A stretch of 64,000 nucleotides of DNA, taken from positions 992,001 to 1,056,000 of the forward strand of contig NZ_CP058566.2 in the NCBI RefSeq assembly GCF_014672715.2. Direction: 5' to 3'. Positions within the stretch are counted from its first letter, which is position 1. Each line of letters starts with the position of its first letter. This stretch comes from Dehalogenimonas etheniformans. GTDB lineage: Bacteria; Chloroflexota; Dehalococcoidia; Dehalococcoidales; Dehalococcoidaceae. The notes under the pieces are model-generated. The model saw nothing but the letters and a program-made list of their open reading frames with translations. It was not told the DNA's origin and searched no databases. Shown here piece after piece: positions 8,095-16,718 of the stretch. A program made the position numbers and the translations under genes.

Positions 8095-8352
8095 ATGTCA
8101 AAACCCGATTGGCAGGTCACCGCCACCACGATTAAATGCGATGCCGTTAGTGACGAAGTGACGATCATGGTTTACCCCGACGGCACGGCAAAATGCGCCA
8201 GCTACACGAAATTCGGGGCAACCGACAAAAAGACGTTGGCCAAACTGGAAACACGGGCAAAAAAGCTCAGAATTAATTCCAAGTGTGAAGGTCCGCAGTG
8301 CCGGCGTATCACCGACTATCGCGACAAAATTATGGCTGAGGAAGGCCCTTAG
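8095..8352 (+). CDS. Small four-cysteine protein of unknown function
   Basis: This is an 85-residue soluble protein I do not recognise. It has cysteines at 15, 34, 64 and 69, and the last pair (CEGPQC) has a four-residue spacing. This would allow a metal site if the pairs come together. The first half looks like a beta hairpin (TIMVYPDGTAKCASY) and the middle is a basic helix (KKTLAKLETRAKKLR). It has its own extended -10 promoter directly against the ATG, so translation is probably leaderless. It is flanked by convergent genes and has no functional context. It may be a small zinc-binding or nucleic-acid-associated protein, but nothing proves this. Confidence 0.65.
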   Translation: MSKPDWQVTATTIKCDAVSDEVTIMVYPDGTAKCASYTKFGATDKKTLAKLETRAKKLRINSKCEGPQCRRITDYRDKIMAEEGP

Positions 8353-8380
8353 TCCTGCCTCTCCAATACATACAATTACT

Positions 8381-9220
8381 CTATTTCTTTGCGCTCTGGC
8401 CCAGGTAAGCTGAGATCACAAGAGGATTATTCTTGATTTCTTCGGGAGTACCCTCGGCGATCTTCCGCCCGAAATCCAGAACGACGATCCTGTCAGCCAG
8501 GTCCATGACAACACCCATGTCGTGTTCGATAAGTACAATGGTGCGAATCCCGTCCCGCAAAACCGGGGTATCTGGATAAGACTCACCCTGTCCTTCGAAG
8601 ATATCAACGATGAATCGGGCGATGTCTTCCTTCTCTTCGGTATTCATGCCCGCCATTGGTTCGTCCAATAAAAGGACTTTAGGCTCAAGCGCCAAGGCAC
8701 GGGCTAACTCAATTCTTTTCCTCATTCCATAGGGAAGCGAGGCCACCGTTTTGTTGCGCACCGGCTCGATTTCCAGGAAATCGATGATATCCTCCACAAC
8801 CCTTCGATGCCGGATCTCTTCGTTATGAGCCGGGCCGAAGTAAAGAGCCCCGGTCAAGAGATTCTGCTTCATAAACACGTGCCGGGCCGCCATGGCGTTT
8901 TCTAGTGTTGTTAACCCCGAAAACAATTCGATGTTCTGGAACGTTCTGGCTAAACCCATTCTTGCAGCCTTATCCGGACGGATGCGGGAGATATTCCTTC
9001 CCTCGAACAAAATCTCCCCTTTTTGGGGCTTGTAGAAGCCGTTGAGGCAATTCAACAGGCAGGTCTTGCCGGCGCCATTGGGACCGATAATAGCCAGGAT
9101 CTCATTTTCTCGGATATCTACAGAAACATCTTTAAGCGCGGTTATTCCGCCAAATGATAGTGTCAGGTTTCGCAGGCTGACCTTTACCGGTTTTTCTGCC
9201 GAAATTATTGGTTGGGCCAT
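8381..9220 (-). CDS. livG: Branched-chain-amino-acid-type ABC transporter ATPase
   Basis: This 279-residue ATPase subunit is one of two that drive the HAAT-family importer encoded upstream. It has Walker A GPNGAGKTCLLN, the LivG-type insertion after the Q-loop (RTFQNIELFSGLTTLENAM), signature LPYGMRKRIELARAL, Walker B VLLLDEPMAGMN and the switch His in VLIEHDMGVVMDL. I place the start at the ATG at 9220, 2 nt before the end of the upstream ligase gene. An in-frame TTG at 9244 is possible but would overlap that gene by 23 bp. It is the last gene of the leftward operon. The permeases and binding protein are in the same operon. Confidence 0.93.
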   Translation of the reverse strand: MAQPIISAEKPVKVSLRNLTLSFGGITALKDVSVDIRENEILAIIGPNGAGKTCLLNCLNGFYKPQKGEILFEGRNISRIRPDKAARMGLARTFQNIELFSGLTTLENAMAARHVFMKQNLLTGALYFGPAHNEEIRHRRVVEDIIDFLEIEPVRNKTVASLPYGMRKRIELARALALEPKVLLLDEPMAGMNTEEKEDIARFIVDIFEGQGESYPDTPVLRDGIRTIVLIEHDMGVVMDLADRIVVLDFGRKIAEGTPEEIKNNPLVISAYLGQSAKK

Positions 9221-9221
9221 T

Positions 9222-10490
9222 TTAGTCCCATTTTCTTTCGTCAAGTACTACTTTAGACTCCGATGGGATTGTTCCTTGAGGTAGCAATTCGAGACGGTCC
9301 AGTTTCACGATACAGGCACTTTGAAAGGCAGATTCGACCCGTTTTCGAAGTTCAAAATCATCGGTATTGCCGGATTTTAACTCCAGTCTCAGAGTCAGGG
9401 TATCACGATTATCGATCCGTCGAACTACTAATTGAAACTTGCCGGCTTCATTCACAGCCGCAAGGGCAGCCTCGACCTGTTTGGGTACAACAAACATACC
9501 CCGAACTTTGACCGCTTCTCCTGAGCGTCCAAGAAGCCCGACGAGCTTAGGAGCAGTACGCCCACAGGGACAGTTATCGACAATCATTTTGGACAGGTCG
9601 CCGGTCCCAAAGCGAATCAAACCCCAATGAGGGTTATGTAAAGGTGTCACCACTACTTCACCAACCTCACCCGGCGCCAGTTGTTTTCCCGTCGATGGAT
9701 CAACGATTTCAACCACATAGTCGTCCATCAAGTGCAAACCTGATTTTTGCGAACATTCATAGGCCAGAGTCCCGCCTGGTTCTGTCACTGCATAAGTTTG
9801 ATAAGTATCGATTCGATAATCTTTCTCCAGGGTTTGCCTCATCGATGGAGATAGCATTTCACCGGTAACCCAAGCCTTATCGATGCGAAAGTCCTTTTTG
9901 AAATTACTACCGGTTTCTTCGACCTTTTTTATCAAAGACATCAGGTAACTGGGCGTCCCCACGAATCCATTCACACCGAGGTCTTTCATAGCCTTGATGT
10001 GAATGTCAGTATTGCCGGCGCCAGCCACCACCACTGTTGCCCTGCAATCTCTCAGCCCTTCTTGAAATAATGTGCCCGCTGGCGAAAGGTGGTAGGTGAA
10101 AGTATTAATTACGACATCGCCTTTTCGGAATCCTGCCGCCCAGAATGACCGCGCGAACCATTCAATTTTCGAAGAATGGAGAGGTTCATACACTGGTCCG
10201 GGCGAAATGAAAATGCGTTCGATACCTTCCGGCTTACCAACATAATAACCCCCGTAAGGTGGAGTTACTTTTTGAGCCTCGATGAGATCATTTTTCCGTG
10301 TGATAGGCAGTTTTTCGAGGTCAGAAACCGTGGTGATATCTGACGGTTTAACCCCGGCTGCTTTCATCATCCTTCTAGCCGCGGGTGCCCCTCGGTAGGC
10401 ACGAGATACCGCCTGCCTGAGGCGAGAATCGAGGTAGATTTTTCGCTCCGAGACGGTCATAGATTCAAGTTTATCGTAATGCTGACTCAT
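9222..10490 (-). CDS. Phenylacetate-CoA-ligase-like AMP-binding protein
   Basis: This 422-residue protein is related to PaaK. It should activate a carboxylic acid, perhaps aromatic, with ATP to an acyl adenylate and then the CoA ester. The core motifs AVTEPGG (A5 region) and the GTGDLS aspartate (A7) are present, and the C-terminal AMP-binding_C_2-like domain begins near LGRSGEAVKVRGMFV. The phosphate-binding loop that is SSGTTGKP in classical PaaK reads SPGPVYEP here, so the ATP-handling chemistry may differ. A Cys pair (DNCPCGRT) resembles the zinc-like motif of PaaK relatives. It sits between livF and livG, so it probably acts on the acid imported by this transporter. Confidence 0.85.
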   Translation of the reverse strand: MSQHYDKLESMTVSERKIYLDSRLRQAVSRAYRGAPAARRMMKAAGVKPSDITTVSDLEKLPITRKNDLIEAQKVTPPYGGYYVGKPEGIERIFISPGPVYEPLHSSKIEWFARSFWAAGFRKGDVVINTFTYHLSPAGTLFQEGLRDCRATVVVAGAGNTDIHIKAMKDLGVNGFVGTPSYLMSLIKKVEETGSNFKKDFRIDKAWVTGEMLSPSMRQTLEKDYRIDTYQTYAVTEPGGTLAYECSQKSGLHLMDDYVVEIVDPSTGKQLAPGEVGEVVVTPLHNPHWGLIRFGTGDLSKMIVDNCPCGRTAPKLVGLLGRSGEAVKVRGMFVVPKQVEAALAAVNEAGKFQLVVRRIDNRDTLTLRLELKSGNTDDFELRKRVESAFQSACIVKLDRLELLPQGTIPSESKVVLDERKWD

Positions 10491-10536
10491 TCGATTTATT
10501 TGCTCAATTTTAGACTATCAATTTTCGATTTTCTGA

Positions 10537-11328
10537 TTATAGCCAACGTTTGCGCCGCTTATAATGCTTCACGTCCCGGTAGCTCTTCTGCTTACCCACA
10601 GCAGAAAGGCCCATGTAGAATTCTTTGACATCCTCATTATTTTTAAGGAAGTCCGCAGTACCATCCAGAACGACTCGACCATTCTCCATGACATACCCGT
10701 AATGGGCGATGGACAGGGCTATGCGAACGTTCTGTTCAACCAGAAGGACCGATGTCTTCTGTTCCTCGTTGAATCGTTTGATTATGGAATAGATCTCATC
10801 AACCATCAGCGGCGCCAGGCCTAGCGATGGCTCGTCCAGCATCATCAGTTTGGGTTTCGCCATCATCGCCCGGCCGATAACCACCATCTGTTGCTCGCCG
10901 CCGGAAAGGTATCCGGCAGTGTTGTTACGCAGGTTCCGAAGTCGGGAGAAGTAGCTGTAGACCATCTCTAGATCATTCTTCACCTCGGAACGATCTTTCC
11001 GATGGAAAGCGCCTACCAGGAGATTTTCTTCAGCGGTCAGATGCTCGAAAACGCGTCTGCCTTCGAGCGCCTGGACGATACCCAGCCGCCCAATGTATTC
11101 GGCGTTCTTTTTATCGATGCGTTCTCCGTTCCATTCGATATTCCCGTCGGTGACTTCGCCTTCTTCAACATGAAGCAAACCGGAAATGGCTTTGAGTGTT
11201 GTCGTTTTCCCTGCGCCGTTCGCTCCAAGCAAAGTAACTATCTGCCCTTCAGACACGCTCATAGAAACTCCGTGCAAAACGCGGATGACGTTGAGGTAGG
11301 CGACTTCTATGTTGTTTATCTTAAGCAT
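10537..11328 (-). CDS. livF: Branched-chain-amino-acid-type ABC transporter ATPase
   Basis: This is the second ATPase subunit of the importer (263 residues). Motifs are Walker A LLGANGAGKTTTLKAI, signature LSGGEQQMVVIGRAMM, Walker B LMMLDEPSLGLAPL and switch LLVEQNVRIAL, which match LivF rather than LivG. The C-terminus has an extra basic tail (KHYKRRKRWL), unusual for LivF, which normally ends near residue 235. The upstream intergenic region contains a strong 10-bp stem-loop after livK. It forms a heterodimer with LivG on the LivH-LivM permease. Confidence 0.93.
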   Translation of the reverse strand: MLKINNIEVAYLNVIRVLHGVSMSVSEGQIVTLLGANGAGKTTTLKAISGLLHVEEGEVTDGNIEWNGERIDKKNAEYIGRLGIVQALEGRRVFEHLTAEENLLVGAFHRKDRSEVKNDLEMVYSYFSRLRNLRNNTAGYLSGGEQQMVVIGRAMMAKPKLMMLDEPSLGLAPLMVDEIYSIIKRFNEEQKTSVLLVEQNVRIALSIAHYGYVMENGRVVLDGTADFLKNNEDVKEFYMGLSAVGKQKSYRDVKHYKRRKRWL

Positions 11329-11338
11329 TTTTAGGGGT

Positions 11339-11364
11339 GGGGAGGGGAGTTAGATCCCCTCCCC
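11339..11364 (-). other. Strong intergenic stem-loop after livK
   Basis: On the minus strand GGGGAGGGGA pairs with TCCCCTCCCC (10 bp, 6-nt loop) directly after the livK stop codon. No U tract follows, so it is more likely an mRNA 3'-end stabiliser or partial terminator. That would let the binding protein be made in excess over the ATPases. Confidence 0.65.
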
Positions 11365-11375
11365 CAAATTTCTTT

Positions 11376-12659
11376 CTATTTGAAACCATAGTCGATGTAA
11401 GGAGCATCGATCCATGAACCGATGCCAGTAATCTTCCCGCTTTTCACTTGATACAGTTTAACTGTCTTACTGAACCGGTTGTCGCCAACCGTGTAAGTTG
11501 CGGGACCTTGTAAACCGCCAACATCGAAACCGCTTAACTTCTTAAAACCATTGGCTTCAACAAGTGCAGGAGTAAGAGCGTTGCCACCACCGGGAGTGTT
11601 GGTGATCGCTTTATTCAAAATCTCGGCAATGAGCAAGCCTTCTGCCCAACCTGTGATATAGTCCATGTTGTTGGCATCTTCGGGATGGTTCTTGGTAAGG
11701 TATTCGGTCATCTTAGCCATAGCAGGAACGTTATCCCCCCAGGCAACTGTCGGATAAATACCAAAGACGCCTTCGGCGGCTGCGCCGGCCAAATTGACCA
11801 TTTCGCTGGTAAACGATGCTCCGCCGCACCCTATGGTGACGCCAGGGGTTATGCCAAGGGTCGCCGCATTTTTCAGAATTACCGCGGTCGGGGGTGGAGT
11901 GGACGAGATATAAATGACATCAGGGTTTTTCGCCTTGATGCGAGTCAGGCTTTCAATTTCGGATGCAGTCGTTGAGGTATGAGTTTCGACAGCGACGATT
12001 TCAATACCCAGGCTGGCAGCTGATTTATCGGCGGCATCTTTCGCACCCTGACCGGTCGAATTATTCAGGAGATGCAATGCCATTTTGGGCTTACCCGTGC
12101 CTTTCCAGATATTGGCCAGGTAGTATTTAGCAAAGGCTACCCAGTCATCGCCATAATCGGGGAAGGAAGCAAATTGATGCTTCGCAGGTTGGGTTATATT
12201 TGGGGCTGAGAATACGGTGAAACCCGGCAGGCCGGCTTCATTGGCAATACCCATAACCACGGTCATTTCAGCGGATGCTTGAGTGGTGAACATGACTATA
12301 CCACTCGATGGCGAAATAAATTCATTAATTATTGTTGTCTCGATAGGGGCATTGTATTGACCGTCACGGAAAACGGGTTGAATCTGGTGTCCTTGAACAC
12401 CATTCAATTCGGTATTGATGTATTTGATAGCATCAAGAACCCCATCTCCCATGGGCTTACCTTTAGATGCCGCTGCACCTGTATATGGCGCCATTATTCC
12501 AACTTTTATCGGATTCTTCACCGCATCGGTATTTGAGCCGGGTGGCGGGGTTGTTGAACCATTTCCATTACCGCAGCCGGAAGCCAAAATCGGCAGCCCA
12601 GCGACTATAAGCGTGACAAGAGCGATACATGCTTTATTGAACCAGGTTTTTCCTTTCAT
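11376..12659 (-). CDS. livK: ABC transporter substrate-binding lipoprotein (type 1 periplasmic fold)
   Basis: This 427-residue extracytoplasmic solute-binding protein belongs to the HAAT importer. The N-terminus is a lipoprotein signal peptide with a hydrophobic core and lipobox ILASGC (Cys at about 29), followed by a G/N/S/T/P linker. The mature part shows the Peripla_BP_6 pattern: KVGIMAPYTGAAASKGKPMGDGVL, then alternating alpha/beta segments including VIYISSTPPPTAVILKNAA. The ribosome site AAAGGAGGG precedes the ATG by a few bases. It is one of the longer members of the family. The two acyl-CoA ligases in the same operon suggest that the ligand is an organic acid, perhaps aromatic or a fatty acid, rather than an amino acid. 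Confidence 0.93.
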   Translation of the reverse strand: MKGKTWFNKACIALVTLIVAGLPILASGCGNGNGSTTPPPGSNTDAVKNPIKVGIMAPYTGAAASKGKPMGDGVLDAIKYINTELNGVQGHQIQPVFRDGQYNAPIETTIINEFISPSSGIVMFTTQASAEMTVVMGIANEAGLPGFTVFSAPNITQPAKHQFASFPDYGDDWVAFAKYYLANIWKGTGKPKMALHLLNNSTGQGAKDAADKSAASLGIEIVAVETHTSTTASEIESLTRIKAKNPDVIYISSTPPPTAVILKNAATLGITPGVTIGCGGASFTSEMVNLAGAAAEGVFGIYPTVAWGDNVPAMAKMTEYLTKNHPEDANNMDYITGWAEGLLIAEILNKAITNTPGGGNALTPALVEANGFKKLSGFDVGGLQGPATYTVGDNRFSKTVKLYQVKSGKITGIGSWIDAPYIDYGFK

Positions 12660-12719
12660 TTTCCCTCCTTTATTATGGTCTGGTCGCCGGGCAACGCATC
12701 ACATCTTCTCCTCCTAAAT

Positions 12720-13775
12720 CTAATATGAGAAAGGCCAGAGCCGGTAGGAGGCTTTGAAGAGGTTCCAGCGGTGGGCCAGACCTCGCGGCTCAAGGACCAG
12801 GAATAATACTATGACGAGACCGAATAAAAACGGACCAAGTCCGGCGGTAAAACCAGACGGCAAATTGCCGAAGAAAGTGCTTTCCAAAATTGGCGATACG
12901 TATGTGACACCTTGCTGGAGGAGACGGATAATGATAGCTCCCAATACTGGTCCAAGAGTTGTTCCAGCACCGCCGATGATTATCATGCCGACATAGAGAA
13001 TCGATTCCGTGATGGAAAATTGTTCGGCGCTGACATAGGTTACCCAATGGGCGGTTAGCGAACCGGCCACGCCGGCGAGGAAGCAGCCGAGGAAAAAGGC
13101 AAGAAGTTTATATCGGAATAGGTTTATCCCCATGACTTCAGCAGCCAGGTCGTTGTCCCTGATGGCCACAAACGCCCGGCCGATGCGAGTCCGGGCCAGG
13201 TTCTTGGCGAAGAATACGACCATAACAGCCACGGTCATGATCAGAAAAAACAGACTCTGAGGGGTTTTAAACGTGAAGCCAAATATTTCAGCTCTGGGCA
13301 CCGCCATGCCCATGAAGCCGCCGGTGATGTTATCCAGATGGTTGATCACCCAAAGGATGATAATCTGGGCGGCGATAGTCGAAATTGCTAGATAAAAGCC
13401 CTTGACCCTGAGAGACGCAACTCCGAAAATGATGCCGATCAAACCTGCCAGAAGCCCGGCGGCAGGCAAAGTAACTAAAAACGGCAGATCCAGTTTTGCT
13501 GTCAACACCGCCGATGTAAAAGCTCCCACGGCAATAAACCCGGCATGCCCGACCGATAGTTGGCCACAATACCCGGTTAGCAGGTTCAATCCGGTCGCAG
13601 CGATGATGGTTATTCCGATGAGATTGACTACTCCGAGCCAATAGAAAGATAACCATAACGGGGCGGTGAAAAGGACTGCCAAGCCGATAAGTAGCAGCGC
13701 CCATTGCGTTTTGGTTCGGAAAATGGCCATGTCTGCGGCATAGCTGAAATTGCGAGTCCCGCAAGGAAGTGCCAC
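12720..13775 (-). CDS. livM: Branched-chain-amino-acid-type ABC transporter permease
   Basis: This 351-residue permease has about eight to ten transmembrane helices and the BPD_transp_2 signature (NLLTGYCGQLSVGHAGFIAVGAF and ALRVKGFYLAISTIAAQ-like stretches). The EAA-like segment is ARTRIGRAFVAIRDNDLAAEVMGIN. It begins 1 nt after the livH stop. The first ~15 residues look non-membrane and the ATG could lie at MAIFRTKTQ (about 13730). It pairs with LivH to form the translocation pore in the cytoplasmic membrane. Confidence 0.93.
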   Translation of the reverse strand: MALPCGTRNFSYAADMAIFRTKTQWALLLIGLAVLFTAPLWLSFYWLGVVNLIGITIIAATGLNLLTGYCGQLSVGHAGFIAVGAFTSAVLTAKLDLPFLVTLPAAGLLAGLIGIIFGVASLRVKGFYLAISTIAAQIIILWVINHLDNITGGFMGMAVPRAEIFGFTFKTPQSLFFLIMTVAVMVVFFAKNLARTRIGRAFVAIRDNDLAAEVMGINLFRYKLLAFFLGCFLAGVAGSLTAHWVTYVSAEQFSITESILYVGMIIIGGAGTTLGPVLGAIIIRLLQQGVTYVSPILESTFFGNLPSGFTAGLGPFLFGLVIVLFLVLEPRGLAHRWNLFKASYRLWPFSY

Positions 13776-13776
13776 G

Positions 13777-14661
13777 CTAGATCCTCTCGATCCTTTCCTG
13801 TCCGAATAAGCCGAACGGCTTAATGAACAGGACGATTACTATGATGATGAAGGGAATAACGTCTTTAACACCGGACCATGTCAGGTCGGTCAAATAGCCA
13901 CCGCCGACGTTTTCCGCCAGGCCGATTATCGGCCCGGCGACGATCGCTCCAAGGAACGAGTCGAGACCACCTAGGATAACTACAGAGAAGGATTTAAGTC
14001 CGGTTTCGATGAGACCGGTGGTTATACCGCCAATACTGCTCATCAACACCCCGCCGATGGCGGCGAGCGCCCCCGCAAACATCCAGGAAACCGAAAAAAT
14101 CTTCGTTACCGGAATACCGCACGCCCAAACAGCCATCTGGTCGTCGGCGGTGGCTCTCATCGCCACGCCATACCGATGATAGCGGAAAAACAAGCTGACA
14201 ATGATGAAGAGAACCAGCGCGATGCCCGCCGCCCAGAGATATTCCTGGGAAACCACCGCGCCGAGAATATGTACCGGCTCATCGGGAATAAAGTCCGGCA
14301 TGGCCGCGGTTGAAATCGGCCAGAACATGGCGACAAGCCCTTCGAAAATGAAAGCAATGCCGAGGGTTACGGTAATAAGGGATAGAATAGGTTGACCTAT
14401 CAGGGGTCTTAAGATAACCCGCTCGAGTATCCAGCCGACCGCGGCTGCGGCAAAAATAGTAACTGGCAACCCCAACCAAAATGGCATACCCGCTTGCTGT
14501 ATTGTGCCATAGGCAATCCAGGAAAAAAGCAGCACCATCTGGCCGAGAGCCAGGTTGGCCACAGAAGATGATTTCCAGATAAAAGTGAAACCGAGGGCGA
14601 TCAACGAATACACCAAACCCACGGTGATGCCGGTCAGGACAAATTGCATCAAGTCAGCCAT
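13777..14661 (-). CDS. livH: Branched-chain-amino-acid-type ABC transporter permease
   Basis: This is a 294-residue membrane protein with about eight helices. Signatures are GLVYSLIALGFTFIWKSSSVANLALGQMVLL at the N-terminus and RYHRYGVAMRATADDQMAVWACGIPV as the cytoplasmic coupling segment. The ATG overlaps the stop of the upstream acyl-CoA synthetase by one base (TAATG), so translation is coupled. Together with LivM it forms the importer channel. Confidence 0.94.
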   Translation of the reverse strand: MADLMQFVLTGITVGLVYSLIALGFTFIWKSSSVANLALGQMVLLFSWIAYGTIQQAGMPFWLGLPVTIFAAAAVGWILERVILRPLIGQPILSLITVTLGIAFIFEGLVAMFWPISTAAMPDFIPDEPVHILGAVVSQEYLWAAGIALVLFIIVSLFFRYHRYGVAMRATADDQMAVWACGIPVTKIFSVSWMFAGALAAIGGVLMSSIGGITTGLIETGLKSFSVVILGGLDSFLGAIVAGPIIGLAENVGGGYLTDLTWSGVKDVIPFIIIVIVLFIKPFGLFGQERIERI

Positions 14662-16553
14662 TAAAGTCCTCTCACCTTAATGGATGTCGTTACGACGCCC
14701 TTGCGCCCATCACGATAAGTCACCGGAGCTTCCACCACTACTTCCTTGTTTTCGCCATACATCGCTTCGATAAGGTCGGCGTACCGGGAGTACATGGCAC
14801 TCCGCCGCAATTTCCTGGTTCGAGTGAGTTCTGCCTCGTCTGGATCGAACTCCTTATGTAAAATCACAAACTTCTTGACTCTCGAATTCTCGGGTAGAAA
14901 GCTATTGACCCGGGCGACGTCCTTAGTCACCAGGTCGGCAATCTCCTTTTTTTGAGACAGGTCGACGTAAGTGGTGAAGTTGAGATGGTTGTTCTGTGCC
15001 CACTTGCTCACCATCGCGAAATCGATATTGATGATGGCGGAGGCGTAATCTTTGTCTTTGTCACCCAGGACCATAGCGTCTTTGATGTAGGGAGAAAAGC
15101 GCAATCGGCCTTCGATATATTGCGGCGCGAATTTGGCGCCACTTTTTAGTTCGCCCATATCTTTAAGGCGGTCCAGAAAAATAATGTGCCCGCCTTCGTT
15201 GATGTTGACAGCATCGCCGGTGCGAAACCACCCGCCCGTGGCAAAACTTTCCCTGGTTTTAGCCTCGTCTTTGTAATATCCAGAGAACATGCAGTCGGAG
15301 CGGACGAAAAGTTCGCCTTCGTTGGTTAGCCGTACTTCCGTATTCAAAGCTGGCCTACCGACGCTCTCGAACGCGATATCTCCCTGTCCGTGAGAAGCGA
15401 TGAATCCGGCCTCGGTCGACGCGTAATTCTGCCGGAGCTCTATCCCGATGGCGTGAATGAGTTTGAATGTATCCAGAGCGAGTACCGATGATCCGGTGAC
15501 TGCCCATCTCACCCTCGACAGGCCGAGTTTGTCTTTCAGTGGATGAAACATCAGCCCATCCGATACTTTTCCCATCGTTTTCCAAAAAGCGCCGGGATCG
15601 ATTCCGGACAATTTGGCTTCGGCTAACTTATAACCGACCGGAAGAAATGCCTTGTAAGCCAAGCGTTTGAATGGATGGGCATCCATCATTTTGACCTGGA
15701 TGTCCGAAACGATGCCTTCCCATTGGCGAGGACCATAAATGGCAAAATGCGGCCCGATTTCCCTGGTATCAGCAGCTACCGTTTCCGGTTCTTCGGGGAA
15801 ATTCAATCGCGCTCCGGAGATGATGTGAGGGATCGTGGCAAAAAAACTGTCTCCCACCCAGGCAGCTGGGAAATTGGATATGAGATCGCTCTTTTGGTCA
15901 AGAGGATATCGTGTAACGAAACCTGAAGCTGTCGCGATAAGCGCTTTATGGGTAAGAATAGCCGCTTTCTGCTGTCCCGTGGTGCCGGAGGTATAGTAAA
16001 TAAAAGCGGTATCGGTAGATTTGAGCCGTGACAATTTCTCATCGAACACGCCCGGATAGTTATTCTCGTATTCCCTACCTATGGCAATCACTTCGGTAAA
16101 TCCGATTAGTAAAGGATCATCGTAATTCTTGAGCCCTTTGGGGTCCCAGTAAATAACCTTTTTCAACTGGGGAGCAGTGTCCCGGATCTCCAGGAATTTG
16201 TCTGCCTGTTCCTGGTCATTCGCGATGGCAAAAGTCGCACCGGAATGATTGACTACGAACTTAACTTCATCGGGGACAGCGTCTACAAAGATGCCGGTGG
16301 GAATAGCTCCCGCCGCTTGCACGGCAAACTCGCCCCAGAACCACTCCGGTTCATTGTCACCAATGATGGCGACGATGTCTCCGGTCTTAAGACCAAGACT
16401 GATGAGCCCAATCGAAAAGTATTTTATCTTTGCAAAATAGTCGGTCCATGTATATCGATGCCATACGCCCAAATTTTTGTAACACATGGCTGCTTTGTCG
16501 GGCCATCGTTCGGCGTTTCGTTTTATCAGCCCCGGTATGGTCTGTGGCTCCAA
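14661..16553 (-). CDS. Long-chain acyl-CoA synthetase (AMP-forming)
   Basis: This 630-residue ANL-family ligase activates a fatty or other carboxylic acid to its CoA ester. The A3 phosphate loop is YYTSGTTGQQKAAILTHKAL, A5 is YASTEAG, A7 is WFRTGDAV and A8 is FLDRLKDMGELKSGAKFAPQYIE, all intact. It resembles the FadD15/long-chain group, which carries an extended C-terminal domain. I place the start at the TTG at 16553, which has GGGAGAG 8 nt upstream. The in-frame GTG at 16583 lies inside a terminator hairpin. It is the first gene of the importer operon and overlaps livH by one base. Co-transcription implies uptake followed by CoA activation. Confidence 0.92.
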   Translation of the reverse strand: MEPQTIPGLIKRNAERWPDKAAMCYKNLGVWHRYTWTDYFAKIKYFSIGLISLGLKTGDIVAIIGDNEPEWFWGEFAVQAAGAIPTGIFVDAVPDEVKFVVNHSGATFAIANDQEQADKFLEIRDTAPQLKKVIYWDPKGLKNYDDPLLIGFTEVIAIGREYENNYPGVFDEKLSRLKSTDTAFIYYTSGTTGQQKAAILTHKALIATASGFVTRYPLDQKSDLISNFPAAWVGDSFFATIPHIISGARLNFPEEPETVAADTREIGPHFAIYGPRQWEGIVSDIQVKMMDAHPFKRLAYKAFLPVGYKLAEAKLSGIDPGAFWKTMGKVSDGLMFHPLKDKLGLSRVRWAVTGSSVLALDTFKLIHAIGIELRQNYASTEAGFIASHGQGDIAFESVGRPALNTEVRLTNEGELFVRSDCMFSGYYKDEAKTRESFATGGWFRTGDAVNINEGGHIIFLDRLKDMGELKSGAKFAPQYIEGRLRFSPYIKDAMVLGDKDKDYASAIINIDFAMVSKWAQNNHLNFTTYVDLSQKKEIADLVTKDVARVNSFLPENSRVKKFVILHKEFDPDEAELTRTRKLRRSAMYSRYADLIEAMYGENKEVVVEAPVTYRDGRKGVVTTSIKVRGL

Positions 16554-16570
16554 GCTGGAAACTCTCCCTA

Positions 16571-16602
16571 AAACAAAGACCACCCCCGCTTGGGAGGTGG
16601 TC
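16571..16602 (-). terminator. Intrinsic terminator in the leader of the acyl-CoA ligase/liv operon
   Basis: On the minus strand GACCACC (16602-16596) pairs with GGTGGTC (16584-16578), extended by CCC/GGG, followed by TTTGTTTT. It stands about 18 nt upstream of the TTG start of the first gene. It would end most transcripts from the promoter at 16719-16747 unless an alternative fold forms. Confidence 0.75.
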
Positions 16603-16712
16603 TCAAAGTTTTCGCCTTCTAAGTACTGTTTAGTTCATGTTCGACCGGCCCAAGCGCACCCTGGTGCGCTGGGTAAAGGCGAAGGTATAGCCGAACCTGC
16701 CTGTGAACATCA
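16603..16712 (-). ncRNA. Structured leader RNA (candidate attenuator or riboswitch)
   Basis: The RNA from about 16712 has several helices. An outer GTTCA/TGAAC and an inner GTTCGGC/GCC-GG-TCGAAC enclose a CCCAGCGCACC/GGTGCGCTTGGG hairpin. TTCGCCTT (16683-16676) is also exactly complementary to AAGGCGAA (16618-16611), just before the terminator, so two folds compete. I recognise no known riboswitch class. It could instead be a free small RNA that ends at the terminator. Confidence 0.5.
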
Positions 16713-16718
16713 TGGCGT

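Noticed and set aside
16603-16712. 6S RNA, SRP RNA or a leader peptide in the liv leader
   Set aside because: No 6S central bubble or SRP apical loop is seen; the 26-codon frame MFTGRF... has no run of any amino acid that would suit attenuation.
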